NCBI RefSeq assembly: GCF_014268655.2
Contig: NZ_JABWQX020000003.1
Location: 122,831 to 186,830 of the forward strand
Reading direction: 5' to 3'
From: Pseudomonas marvdashtae
GTDB lineage: Bacteria; Pseudomonadota; Gammaproteobacteria; Pseudomonadales; Pseudomonadaceae
Length of the DNA: 64,000 nt
Position numbers and translations under genes: made by a program. Below are positions 46,029 to 55,820 of the stretch, in pieces (position 1 is the stretch's first letter; each line of letters opens with the position of its first letter). The notes beneath the pieces were generated by a model. It was given only the letters and a program-made list of their open reading frames with translations, was not told where the DNA came from and searched no databases.

Positions 46029-46043
46029 CATACATATATATAG
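46029..46043 (-). promoter_or_regulatory. CTATATATATGTATG element upstream of the 1665-aa gene (candidate promoter)
   Basis: Exact match to the element before the downstream paralog, with the same spacing to GATAGG and to an upstream TTACG. A CGCCAC/GTGGCG dyad lies just upstream here. Confidence 0.55.
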
Positions 46044-46159
46044 CGTCGCCACAGCTGCGTGGCGCAACCGTAACCGCCAATGTCCACGCTGTTGGGCGCA
46101 GGGGTGTTATGGGCGGTCGACCCGGCACTGTTTCCTTTACCTGCCGACCGCCAGGCAAC

Positions 46160-47059
46160 TCAAACCAACTTTTGCGCCAACACCGCGATGTGCTCCGGCC
46201 CGATCCCGCAGCAGCCGCCCAGATGGCTGGCGCCACGCTTGTGCCAGTCAGTCGCCCATTGCAGATAGCCGGGCGGATCGAGGTCTTCGCGCAGGGGATC
46301 GAGCCCGTCGTTGGCCGTCGCTTCCTTCGGCTGCGGCGGGAAGGCGTTGGCGTAGGCACCTATGTGAATCTTCACCCCCAGGCGTTCGAAGGTATCCCGC
46401 GCCGCATCGATCGCCGCGCCGATCACTTCCGGTTGGCTGCAGTTGAACAGCAGCACTTCGACGCCCAGTTCGGCCGCCACCGCAGCGGCGTCCGCCACCG
46501 GTTCGCCGGAACGCAGGCGTGGCACTTCATCAGTGTCTTCGTCTTGGAGGGTGAACGACAGCCAGAACGGCTTGCCATCCTTCGGCAGCCCGGCGTGAAT
46601 CGCCCGCGCTTCGACCGTGGAGCTCTGGGTCTCGGCCAGCCACAAATCGACATGAGGCGCCAGGCCGTTCACCAGGGGCGTCAGCAGTTCACTGGCACGG
46701 GAGGCGTCGAACAGATCCGGCCGATAGGAACCGAACAGCGGCGGCAGCGACCCGGCCACCCGCACCGCTTTGCCTGAAGCCTGTACCGCCCGTTGCGCCA
46801 ATTCGCCAGCCAGCGCGGCCAAGGCCTGGCCTTCGGCAGCGAAACGCGCTTCGCCAATGTGGAACGGCACCACGGCGTAGCTGTTGCTGGTGATTACGTT
46901 GGCGCCGCTGGCAATGTAGGCCGCGTGCACGGCTTCTACCGCCTGGGGCGCTTCGCTCAAGGCCAGGGCCGACCACTCGGGCTGTCGGAACGGCGCGCCC
47001 CGGCGTTGCAGTTCACGGCCCATGCCGCCGTCGAGAATGACTGTCGTTGCTGCGCCCAT
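46160..47059 (-). CDS. mmuM: Homocysteine S-methyltransferase (MmuM-like)
   Basis: 299 residues from ATG 47059, set by GAGGGA 7 bases upstream; upstream in-frame ATG 47074 and GTG 47095 are alternatives. The methyltransferase fold starts LDGGMGRELQRRG, and the zinc cysteines appear in LLFNCSQPEV and in GGCCGIGPEHI. It transfers a methyl group, typically from S-methylmethionine, to homocysteine to make methionine in the cytoplasm. It diverges from an amino-acid ABC transporter gene pair, which might bring in its substrate. Confidence 0.9.
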   Translation of the reverse strand: MGAATTVILDGGMGRELQRRGAPFRQPEWSALALSEAPQAVEAVHAAYIASGANVITSNSYAVVPFHIGEARFAAEGQALAALAGELAQRAVQASGKAVRVAGSLPPLFGSYRPDLFDASRASELLTPLVNGLAPHVDLWLAETQSSTVEARAIHAGLPKDGKPFWLSFTLQDEDTDEVPRLRSGEPVADAAAVAAELGVEVLLFNCSQPEVIGAAIDAARDTFERLGVKIHIGAYANAFPPQPKEATANDGLDPLREDLDPPGYLQWATDWHKRGASHLGGCCGIGPEHIAVLAQKLV

Positions 47060-47173
47060 ATGCGATTCCCTCATAAGCTTATGAAAAATACTCACTACCG
47101 GAGTTGTTCTTATAACTATTTAATACGCACGATTCAGAGAACTACAACTTATTTTTCTAACAGGGCGCGTCAC

Positions 47174-47995
47174 ATGAAACTACAACCGTTGCTGGCCCTG
47201 GGCCTGACTCTCCTGGGCGCCTCCTCGCAAGCGTTCGCCGGCGCCACGCTGGACCGCATCGAACAGAAAAAAGAACTGGTTGGCGTGTTGATGGAAAGCT
47301 ATCCACCCTTCTCGTTCCTCAACGATCAAAACCAACTCGATGGTTTTGACGTGGACGTCGCCAAGGCAGTCGCTGAAAAACTGGGCGTGAAGCTGCGCCT
47401 GGAAACGCCTTCATGGGACGTGATCGCGGCCGGTCGCTGGAGCGGGCGCTATGACATCTGCATCTGCTCCATGACGCCGAGCAAGGCGCGCGCCGAAGTG
47501 TTCGATTTTCCCGTGCAGTACTACGCCTCGCCAGCGGTGATCGTGGTCAACGCCAAGGACGACAGTATTCACGGCGCCAAGGACTTGAGCGGCAAGAAAG
47601 TCGGCCTCACCAGCGCCTCCAGCTACGAAAGCTACCTGAACAAGAACCTGGTGATCGAAGGCGCTGAAGATACCCAACTGAGCTATCCGTTCGAGGACGT
47701 GCAGATCGCCCCGTACGACACCGACAACGTAGCGTTCCAAGACCTGGGCCTCGGCGCCGGGGTGCGCCTGGATGCAGTACTGACCAACCTAGTGACCGCG
47801 CAGCCGCGCCTGACCGAAGACAAGCGTTTCAAACTGGCGGGCGAGGCGCTGTATTCCGAGCCCAACTCGGTCGCTATCGAAAAGGGTGACGCCGAGTGGA
47901 ACAGCAAAGTGCGTGAAGTCTTCGCTCAGTTGAAACAGGACGGCACCTTGAGCAAACTCTCGCAAAAATGGATCGGCGCCGATATCAGCCAATGA
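47174..47995 (+). CDS. Amino-acid ABC transporter substrate-binding protein (family 3)
   Basis: 273 residues from ATG 47174 with a signal peptide (MKLQPLLALGLTLLGASSQAFA). The SBP family 3 signature lies at GFDVDVAKAVAEKLGVKLRL, and YPPFSFLNDQNQLDGFD precedes it; SMTPSKARAEVFDFPVQYY forms the other lobe contact. A periplasmic receptor for a polar amino acid. Its stop overlaps the permease start (ATGA). Divergent placement from mmuM suggests methionine-related substrates such as S-methylmethionine, but this is inference. Confidence 0.92.
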   Translation: MKLQPLLALGLTLLGASSQAFAGATLDRIEQKKELVGVLMESYPPFSFLNDQNQLDGFDVDVAKAVAEKLGVKLRLETPSWDVIAAGRWSGRYDICICSMTPSKARAEVFDFPVQYYASPAVIVVNAKDDSIHGAKDLSGKKVGLTSASSYESYLNKNLVIEGAEDTQLSYPFEDVQIAPYDTDNVAFQDLGLGAGVRLDAVLTNLVTAQPRLTEDKRFKLAGEALYSEPNSVAIEKGDAEWNSKVREVFAQLKQDGTLSKLSQKWIGADISQ

Positions 47996-48825
47996 CTTCT
48001 TCTCCACCCCCTCAGCCACCGCCACCGGTGGCTGAGTCACGCCTGCAAAAAATCTTCGGTTTTCGCACCCGGTTGTACCTGACCTGGGCGGCGATGTTAG
48101 TGCTGTTCGCGAGTTTCTTCCTGAGCTTCGACCTGAAGTTCTCGATCATCCTCGACAAACTGCCGAACCTGCTGGGCGTGCATCTGGCGCCCAATGGCTT
48201 CTTGCAGGGCGCGGTGCTGACGTTGTTCCTATGCGTGTGCTCGATCTTCGCTTCCTCACTGCTGGGTTTCATCACCGCCCTGGCGCGGCTGTCCAGCAGC
48301 GCGGTGGCGTTCGGCATCGCCAGTTTCTACGCCTCGTTCTTTCGTGGCACGCCGCTGCTGATCCAGATCCTGCTGATCTACCTGGGCCTGCCACAGCTGG
48401 GTATGGTCCCCGGCGCCATTGCCGCCGGAATCATCGCCCTGTCGCTGAACTACGGCGCCTACCTGAGCGAGATCTTCCGCGCCGGCATCCTCGGCGTGCC
48501 CCACGGCCAACGCGAAGCCTCGCTGGCGCTGGGCATGGGCGAAACCGTGATCTTCTGGCGCGTCACCCTGCCCCAGGCCATGCGCACCATCATCCCGCCG
48601 ACCACCAACCAGTTCATCTCCATGCTCAAGGACTCTTCATTGATCTCGGTGATGGGCGTCTGGGAAGTGATGTTCCTGGCGCAATCCTACGGTCGCTCGA
48701 GCTATCGCTATATCGAAATGCTGACTACGGCGGCGATCATTTACTGGTTGATGTCCATTGCGCTGGAGCTGATCCAGGCGCGGATGGAGCGGCATTATGG
48801 GAAGGCTTATCTCAAGCGCAGTTGA
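47992..48825 (+). CDS. Amino-acid ABC transporter permease (HisM/GlnP type)
   Basis: 277 residues from ATG 47992, overlapping the binding-protein stop codon; the frame's earlier GTG-type start at 47968 is not needed. A Pro-rich cytoplasmic N-terminus (about 25 residues) is followed by five or so membrane segments and the EAA loop GQREASLALGMGETVIFWRVTLPQAMR. Only one permease gene is present, so it may form a homodimer. No ATPase gene follows within the window. Confidence 0.92.
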   Translation: MTSSPPPQPPPPVAESRLQKIFGFRTRLYLTWAAMLVLFASFFLSFDLKFSIILDKLPNLLGVHLAPNGFLQGAVLTLFLCVCSIFASSLLGFITALARLSSSAVAFGIASFYASFFRGTPLLIQILLIYLGLPQLGMVPGAIAAGIIALSLNYGAYLSEIFRAGILGVPHGQREASLALGMGETVIFWRVTLPQAMRTIIPPTTNQFISMLKDSSLISVMGVWEVMFLAQSYGRSSYRYIEMLTTAAIIYWLMSIALELIQARMERHYGKAYLKRS

Positions 48826-49000
48826 TGGCCCACACGTAGTCAAACGGAACGGTCCGAGGATTGTGTAGGGAAAAGCCTATTCTCAAGAATGCCAATGCAG
48901 CGATGCGGTGATCGCAACACGAGAAGCCTACAGGCTCCATCGTCATGTCTCGCCAACGGCGAGAAGATGGCTGGCATCGTCTCCTGGATGAAATTTTTAA

Positions 49001-49031
49001 AGTGCGGACTCATTTCATGAGAGGCCGCACT
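49001..49031 (+). promoter_or_regulatory. Hairpin enclosing the autotransporter ribosome binding site
   Basis: AGTGCGG pairs with CCGCACT and, inside, CTCAT pairs with ATGAG around a TTC loop. The likely ribosome site GAGAGG (49019-49024) is inside this fold and the ATG comes 2 bases after it. Confidence 0.65.
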
Positions 49032-49033
49032 CG

Positions 49034-51097
49034 ATGCCTACCCAACACGTGTACCTGCCCCACCACCTCGCTCTGGCGATCGCCTTGGCGCTTGGCTGTG
49101 CCGAGGTTTCGATGGCTCAGTCAGTTGCCGATCAAGCCCGCTCCGTAGAAACGACCGCCCAGATGCAGGCTCGTCTCAAGGCGTTCGCGACTTCGAAGGA
49201 TAAGAAGATCGATAAAGTCATCACAGCCCAAGAAGCAGCCCTGTCGAAAGGCGACGATAACGATCTGGTGATTTTAAAAAGCGGCGGCCAACTCATCGGG
49301 ATCACCGACGGCGGCGGTGGTATCAATGTCTTGCAGCTGGATAACGCCAAGGGAGGCGAGTCGCCTGAAACACGCAACTTCCAGGATCTGCATGTAAAGC
49401 CAGGCGAATGGTCGAACAGCAGGGTTTTCAGCGGAAACAGCCTGATTGATTCCAAGGCTAAATTGATTAATACCGGAGCTATCGGCGGTGCGGTGCACGT
49501 TCTTGGCGAGTTCACTAACCAAGGCACGGTGGCCGGACCGGTTTTTGTAGGGAAAAATGCCAAGTTCAGCGGCAACGGGACGGTCGACGCACTGGACGTT
49601 GCAGGTTTGATGGAGGTCGGTCCTGAAGTCGGCGCCCCTTCGATTACCAACGATCTCAAGTTTTCCAAAAGCGCGATGCTGGTTTACGGAATCGATGCAG
49701 AAAAAGGAAGCGCGACGATAAAGGTTGGCGGTACCGCGACGTTAGGCAATGCGACGTTGAAAATCACGTCCTTGCCGGGCGAGTCCGTCGGCCAGAGTAA
49801 ACACGTCGTGATAAAAGCAACCAAAATCGATGGTGAATTTGGGAAGGTCATCAACGAATTGGCCCTCGTGACAGCGACGACTGACTACACCACAGGTGCA
49901 GAAGTAGGACTGACCCTTACGCTCAAGGATGTGGCGCCTACGAAAGTCACCGACTCTGAAAATGGCCAAGCGGCTTTAGGCAGTATCCTGAAACAGGTCG
50001 AACCAAAGCAGTCAGGCCCCGTCGCCACCGAGCCGCGAACCAGTCAGCCCACATCAAATCCTAACGAACCACCGAAAGTAGCTACCGCCCCCAAACCCAA
50101 CGCCGCCATCAACGCCCTACTCGGCACCAATATGGCTACAGCCGCCGACGCCATTGACCAGCTGGGCGGTTATGACACGGCGGACCTGGGCAACTCCACT
50201 CTCAGCAGCGTCGCACCGATCAGCAGCGGAATGCTTTCCGCCATGGGCCGGAACACCCCGTCGGGCGAATACGACAACGGCCAAGTCTGGATCCAGGCCA
50301 TCGGCAACAGCGGCAGCCTCGCCAAGCAATTGGGCAGCTTTGCCCTCAAGCATTCGACAAAGGGCCTGATGCTGGGAACCGACTGGGCGATCAGCTCCGA
50401 TTGGCGCTTGGGCATCATCGGCAGCAAGACCCAGACCCGGCTGGACAGTTATCAGTTCGACGGTGCCCTGGACAGTTGGCTCGCAGGCGCATACGCCTTA
50501 CGCCAGGACGGGCCGCTGGCGCTGCGTCTGGGCGCTGTCTATGGCAATCATGACGGCAGCACCAATCGCCACGTAGCCTTCAACGGTTTCAGGGATCGTT
50601 TGAAAGGCCGCTACGATGCCACTACGCAGCAGGTCTTTGGACAGGTTGGCTACAACTGGGTTTTAGGTCATTTCGATATCGAGCCCTATGCCCAAGTTGG
50701 CTATCAACGCTACCAACGCGACGGCTATACCGAAAAAGGCGGGGACGCTGCGTTGCAGTACAACGGCCAGTCACAGCACCACTACAGCAGCGATTTGGGC
50801 TTGCGCCTCGTGCGCCCCTTCCTGTTTGATCGCGGCACACGCTTGACGCCGCGCCTGGACATCGGCTGGAAGCACCGCTACGGCGATGTCAGGGGCAGCT
50901 CCGATCAACGTCTGGCTGATGGGGGCAGTTCCTACACCATCGAAGGTGTCGAGTTGGACCGAGACAGCCTGCTGTTGCAAGCCGGGCTGGACCTGGCTGT
51001 TTCGCCACGTCACACCCTGGGATTGAGCTACAGCGGTGAAACCGGCCAGGACAACCGCAACGGTGCACTCATGGGCCAGTGGAGAATGATGTTCTGA
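49034..51097 (+). CDS. Autotransporter (type V secretion) with outer-membrane beta-barrel
   Basis: 687 residues. Signal peptide in the first 28 residues (LALAIALALGCAEVSMAQS). The passenger (about 30-320) is rich in Gly, Asn and short beta-repeats (VLGEFTNQGTVAGPVFVGKNAKFSGNGTVDALDV), as in pertactin-like helices. A Pro/Thr/Lys linker (about 325-355) leads to an autotransporter barrel (about 410-687) that ends in QWRMMF, with the terminal Phe that outer-membrane proteins need. The passenger is short and shows no recognisable enzyme motif, so an adhesion or surface role is only a guess. It lies alone between the ABC genes and the convergent pycB. Confidence 0.9.
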   Translation: MPTQHVYLPHHLALAIALALGCAEVSMAQSVADQARSVETTAQMQARLKAFATSKDKKIDKVITAQEAALSKGDDNDLVILKSGGQLIGITDGGGGINVLQLDNAKGGESPETRNFQDLHVKPGEWSNSRVFSGNSLIDSKAKLINTGAIGGAVHVLGEFTNQGTVAGPVFVGKNAKFSGNGTVDALDVAGLMEVGPEVGAPSITNDLKFSKSAMLVYGIDAEKGSATIKVGGTATLGNATLKITSLPGESVGQSKHVVIKATKIDGEFGKVINELALVTATTDYTTGAEVGLTLTLKDVAPTKVTDSENGQAALGSILKQVEPKQSGPVATEPRTSQPTSNPNEPPKVATAPKPNAAINALLGTNMATAADAIDQLGGYDTADLGNSTLSSVAPISSGMLSAMGRNTPSGEYDNGQVWIQAIGNSGSLAKQLGSFALKHSTKGLMLGTDWAISSDWRLGIIGSKTQTRLDSYQFDGALDSWLAGAYALRQDGPLALRLGAVYGNHDGSTNRHVAFNGFRDRLKGRYDATTQQVFGQVGYNWVLGHFDIEPYAQVGYQRYQRDGYTEKGGDAALQYNGQSQHHYSSDLGLRLVRPFLFDRGTRLTPRLDIGWKHRYGDVRGSSDQRLADGGSSYTIEGVELDRDSLLLQAGLDLAVSPRHTLGLSYSGETGQDNRNGALMGQWRMMF

Positions 51098-51102
51098 CAG
51101 GC

Positions 51103-51128
51103 AAAAAAAGGGGAGCACATGCCCCCCC
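51103..51128 (-). terminator. Rho-independent terminator of pycB
   Basis: On the minus strand GGGGCATGTGCTCCCC followed by seven T forms a hairpin with a T run, about 35 bases after the pycB stop. It may also serve the convergent autotransporter gene weakly. Confidence 0.8.
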
Positions 51129-51159
51129 GAGGTTAAAGCGTTGTATCGAGGCTGTTCTG

Positions 51160-52974
51160 TCAGCCTTCGATCTCGACCAGGATCTCACCCGGGTTGACCC
51201 GGTCGCCCTTGGCCACATGAATGGCGGTGACCTTGCCGGCGATGGCGGCCTGCACTTCGGTTTCCATCTTCATGGCTTCGGTGATCAGCACAGCCTGGCC
51301 GGCCTTCACCATGTCGCCCTCCTTGACCAGCACATCGACGATGTTGCCCGGCATGGTGGTGCTGACGTGGCCCGGCGCAGTGGCTTGCTTGCGCTTGCTG
51401 CTGCCGCCGCCGACAAATTCATTGAGCGGTTCGAAAACGACTTCTTCCGGCATGCCATCGATGGACAGGTAGAAGTGACGCTTGCCTTCAGCCTTGACGC
51501 CCACGCCAGTGATATCCACGCGATAGGTTTCACCGTGAACATCGATGACGAACTCGGTCGGCACACCTTCACCACCCGCGGAGCTCACGCTGCCTGCCTC
51601 AGGAATTGGCAGCAGCACTTCCGGGGTCAGGGTGCCGGCATCGCGTTCCTCGAGGAATTTGCGACCGATGTCCGGAAACATCGCATAGGTCAGCACGTCT
51701 TCCTCGGATTTGGCCAAGGCGCCGATCTCTCCACGCAGCCGGGTCATTTCCGGCTTGAGCAGGTCGGCGGGACGGACGTCGATCACGTCTTCACTGCCGA
51801 TGGCCTGGCGACGCAACTTCTCGTTCACCGCGCCCGGGGCCTTGCCGTAGCCACCCTGCAGATAGAGTTTCACTTCGTTGGTGATGGTCTTGTAGCGCTC
51901 ACCGGCCAACACGTTGAAGAACGCCTGGGTACCCACGATCTGCGAGGTAGGAGTCACCAGCGGCGGGAAGCCGAGGTCTTCACGCACACGCGGGATTTCC
52001 GCCAGTACTTCGTTCATGCGGTTCAACGCGCCCTGCTCTTTGAGCTGGTTGGCGAGGTTGGAGATCATGCCGCCCGGCACTTGGTTGACCTGAACGCGGG
52101 TATCCACCGCAGTGAACTCGCTTTCGAACTGGTGGTATTTCTTGCGCACAGCGTAGAAATACAGGCCAATTTCCTGCAGCAGTTCCAGGTCCAGGCCGGT
52201 GTCGAATTCACTGCCTTTAAGGGCCGCGACCATCGATTCGGTGCCCGGATGGCTGGTGCCCCAGGCGAAGCTGGAGATCGCGGTGTCAATGTGGTCGGCA
52301 CCGTTTTCGATGGCCTTGAGTTGGCACATCGCGGCCAGGCCGGCGGTATCGTGGGAGTGGATGAACACCGGCAGCGATTGCTCGGCCTTCAGCGCTTTCA
52401 CCAGCTCGCCAGTGGCGTACGGCGTAAGCAGGCCGGCCATGTCCTTGATCGCCACCGAATCGCAACCCATGGCTTCCATCTGTTTGGCCTGGGCCACGAA
52501 AGCTTCAATGGTGTGCACCGGGCTGGTGGTGTAGGCGATGGTGCCCTGAGCATGCTTGCCAGCAGCCTTCACGGCTTCGATGGCAACGCGCAGGTTACGC
52601 ACGTCGTTCATCGCGTCGAAGATACGGAACACATCGATACCGTTGACCGCAGCCTTGGCGACAAACGCCCTGACCACGTCATCGCTGTAATGACGGTAGC
52701 CCAGCAGGTTCTGGCCGCGCAGGAGCATTTGCAAGCGAGTGTTGGGCAGCGCCGCGCGCAGTTGGCGCAGGCGCTCCCATGGATCTTCTTTCAAAAAGCG
52801 CACGCACGCGTCAAAGGTTGCGCCGCCCCAGACTTCCAGCGACCAATAGCCGACTTTGTCGAGCTTGTCGCAGATCGGCAGCATGTCTTCGGTGCGCATG
52901 CGGGTGGCGAGCAGCGATTGGTGGGCGTCGCGCAGGATTGTGTCGGTTACGTGGATCTTCTTGGACATTGTCAT
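51160..52974 (-). CDS. pycB: Pyruvate carboxylase subunit B (OadA-type carboxyltransferase plus biotin carrier)
   Basis: 604 residues. The carboxyltransferase domain starts VTDTILRDAHQSLLATRMRTEDM with metal-binding Asp. Downstream are GGATFDACVRFL and VFIHSHDTAG (metal-site His pair). A biotinyl domain ends the protein, with the biotin lysine in EAMKMET. Paired with PycA it carboxylates pyruvate to oxaloacetate; the same architecture is often named OadA. ATG 52974 and 52968 are both possible (AAGGAATC upstream). It follows pycA by 6 bases in one operon. Confidence 0.94.
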   Translation of the reverse strand: MTMSKKIHVTDTILRDAHQSLLATRMRTEDMLPICDKLDKVGYWSLEVWGGATFDACVRFLKEDPWERLRQLRAALPNTRLQMLLRGQNLLGYRHYSDDVVRAFVAKAAVNGIDVFRIFDAMNDVRNLRVAIEAVKAAGKHAQGTIAYTTSPVHTIEAFVAQAKQMEAMGCDSVAIKDMAGLLTPYATGELVKALKAEQSLPVFIHSHDTAGLAAMCQLKAIENGADHIDTAISSFAWGTSHPGTESMVAALKGSEFDTGLDLELLQEIGLYFYAVRKKYHQFESEFTAVDTRVQVNQVPGGMISNLANQLKEQGALNRMNEVLAEIPRVREDLGFPPLVTPTSQIVGTQAFFNVLAGERYKTITNEVKLYLQGGYGKAPGAVNEKLRRQAIGSEDVIDVRPADLLKPEMTRLRGEIGALAKSEEDVLTYAMFPDIGRKFLEERDAGTLTPEVLLPIPEAGSVSSAGGEGVPTEFVIDVHGETYRVDITGVGVKAEGKRHFYLSIDGMPEEVVFEPLNEFVGGGSSKRKQATAPGHVSTTMPGNIVDVLVKEGDMVKAGQAVLITEAMKMETEVQAAIAGKVTAIHVAKGDRVNPGEILVEIEG

Positions 52975-52980
52975 GATTCC

Positions 52981-54396
<1,416 letters not shown>

Positions 54397-54531
54397 TTGG
54401 AGGTTCCCTTGAGCCGGTGATACCCACGGCCCGAGGTTCAGGCCGATGCGTGACCAGATGTAACAATTGGTCGCAGCTCCACACTAGTCCGGGGCGTCGA
54501 TTAACAAAAATGAATAATTATTGGGTCGTGC

Positions 54532-54547
54532 ATAAGCAAAGACTTAT
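54532..54547. promoter_or_regulatory. Candidate PycR operator (ATAAG-N6-CTTAT)
   Basis: A perfect interrupted dyad ATAAG-CAAAGA-CTTAT with the T-N11-A form of LysR sites. It lies 38 bases before the regulator start and about 136 bases before pycA, in the shared promoter region. Confidence 0.55.
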
Positions 54548-54584
54548 AGTTGCGTTATCCGCCCCACACCAAAGAGTCTAGAAA

Positions 54585-55547
54585 ATGCGTAAGTCATTGA
54601 TGCGTATGACATTGCGTCAACTGCAAATTTTCAACGAGGTGTGCGATCTGAGGTCCTACAGCCGTGCGGCCGACGAAATGTCTCTCACACAACCGGCCGT
54701 TAGCCTACAGATTCGATCTTTGGAAGAGCTGATTGGCCAGCCGTTATTCGAATATGTCGGCAAAAAACTCTACATGACCGAGGCCGCCGAAGCCCTGCAA
54801 CGTGCCAGCCGTGACATTTTCGGGCGCCTGGAAAACCTCGACATGCAGCTCTCGGACATGCAGGGTTCGCTGCAGGGCCAATTGAAGCTTGCGGTGGAAT
54901 CCAGCGCCAAGTATTTCGTCCCGCACCTGTTCGCTGCGTTCAAGCGCCAGCATCCCGAGGTGAACCTGAACCTCACGGTGGTCAATCGCGGTCAAGTCAT
55001 CCGGCGGCTCTCGGACAACCGTGACGACTTGGTGATCATGTCCATGGTGCCTCAGGACATGGGGCTGGAATTCCTGCCGTTCCTCAACAATCCAATCGTC
55101 GCCGTGGCGCCGCCCGACCATCCGCTGTGCCATATGGGCTCATTGCGATTGCAGGATCTGGAGCCCTACACCCTGCTGTTGCGCGAACCAGGGTCCGGCA
55201 CGCGGCTGGCCTGCGAGGAATACTTCAAGGAGAAACGGGTGCATTTCACCCAGACGCTGGAAGTGGCGTCGGCGGAGGCCCAGCGCGAATGCGTGGTAGC
55301 CGGGCTGGGCGTGGCGCTGTTGACACGCCACGCCGTAAGCCGGGAACTATCGTCCGGCGCGCTCATTGAGTTGCCGGTGGAGGAATTGCCGCTGTACCGC
55401 AGCTGGTGCCTGGTGCAGGCCAGGGCGAAGCGCTTGTCACCCGTCGCGCATGCCTTCCTGGCGTTCGTACGCGGCGAGCGCGCTCAGATCATCGCCCTGG
55501 TTGAACGTTTCGACGGGAAGCCGCCGGTGTTGCCTGCCAGTAATTGA
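54585..55547 (+). CDS. pycR: LysR-family regulator of the pyruvate carboxylase genes (PycR-like)
   Basis: 320 residues. The HTH (about 8-65) reads MTLRQLQIFNEVCDLRSYSRAADEMSLTQPAVSLQIRSLEE; the effector domain has a CbbR-like pattern (FVPHLFAAFKRQHPEV, LLREPGSGTR). ATGs at 54585, 54600 and 54606 are all possible starts; the first is used. In P. aeruginosa the equivalent neighbour of pycA (PA5437) has been described as PycR, from memory. The pycAB operon diverges from it over a region with a LysR dyad. Confidence 0.9.
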   Translation: MRKSLMRMTLRQLQIFNEVCDLRSYSRAADEMSLTQPAVSLQIRSLEELIGQPLFEYVGKKLYMTEAAEALQRASRDIFGRLENLDMQLSDMQGSLQGQLKLAVESSAKYFVPHLFAAFKRQHPEVNLNLTVVNRGQVIRRLSDNRDDLVIMSMVPQDMGLEFLPFLNNPIVAVAPPDHPLCHMGSLRLQDLEPYTLLLREPGSGTRLACEEYFKEKRVHFTQTLEVASAEAQRECVVAGLGVALLTRHAVSRELSSGALIELPVEELPLYRSWCLVQARAKRLSPVAHAFLAFVRGERAQIIALVERFDGKPPVLPASN

Positions 55548-55698
55548 ACTCTGCAGCGTCAGGAAATTCGCTGATCTGTGCCAGAAGCTGGCGCTGTTCA
55601 TAGCGGTCTTCGATGGCACGACGGAACGCCATGCGGCGCTGGTCTTCCTGCTGTCGACGGGTTTTGACGGCGCTGCGTTCTTCGTAGGACTGGGTCAT
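55489..55698 (-). CDS. Small charged protein, overlapping the 3' end of pycR on the other strand
   Basis: 69 residues, rich in Arg, Gln and Glu (SAVKTRRQQEDQRRMAFRRAIEDRYEQR), predicted helical, no signal peptide. It resembles small Pseudomonas proteins with an RRQQEDQRRMxFRRAIE core (the PA3496-type family, from memory). GGGAG stands 8 bases before ATG 55698. Its last 59 bases lie antisense within pycR, where it ends with a different composition, so the C-terminal 20 residues may be poorly conserved. Function is unknown. Confidence 0.65.
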   Translation of the reverse strand: MTQSYEERSAVKTRRQQEDQRRMAFRRAIEDRYEQRQLLAQISEFPDAAEFNYWQATPAASRRNVQPGR

Positions 55699-55820
55699 GT
55701 CGAGACTCCCAAGACGTATACGGGAGCTTCAAGATGACGGCGCGGGATGACGATTTGGCGGCGCGAGGGTTACAGAACGATGAATTTGCGCAGATGAACC
55801 CGAGGCTCCAGGATCTGCGC

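Noticed and set aside
45968..46087. N-terminal extension of the 1665-aa giant protein to 46087
   Set aside because: The extension translates the promoter-like element and hairpin that are conserved with the paralog, whose start is at the equivalent of 45967.
48945..49148. 67-codon frame overlapping the autotransporter start
   Set aside because: Runs out of frame into the autotransporter signal peptide, with no motif; the region is better explained as a structured leader.
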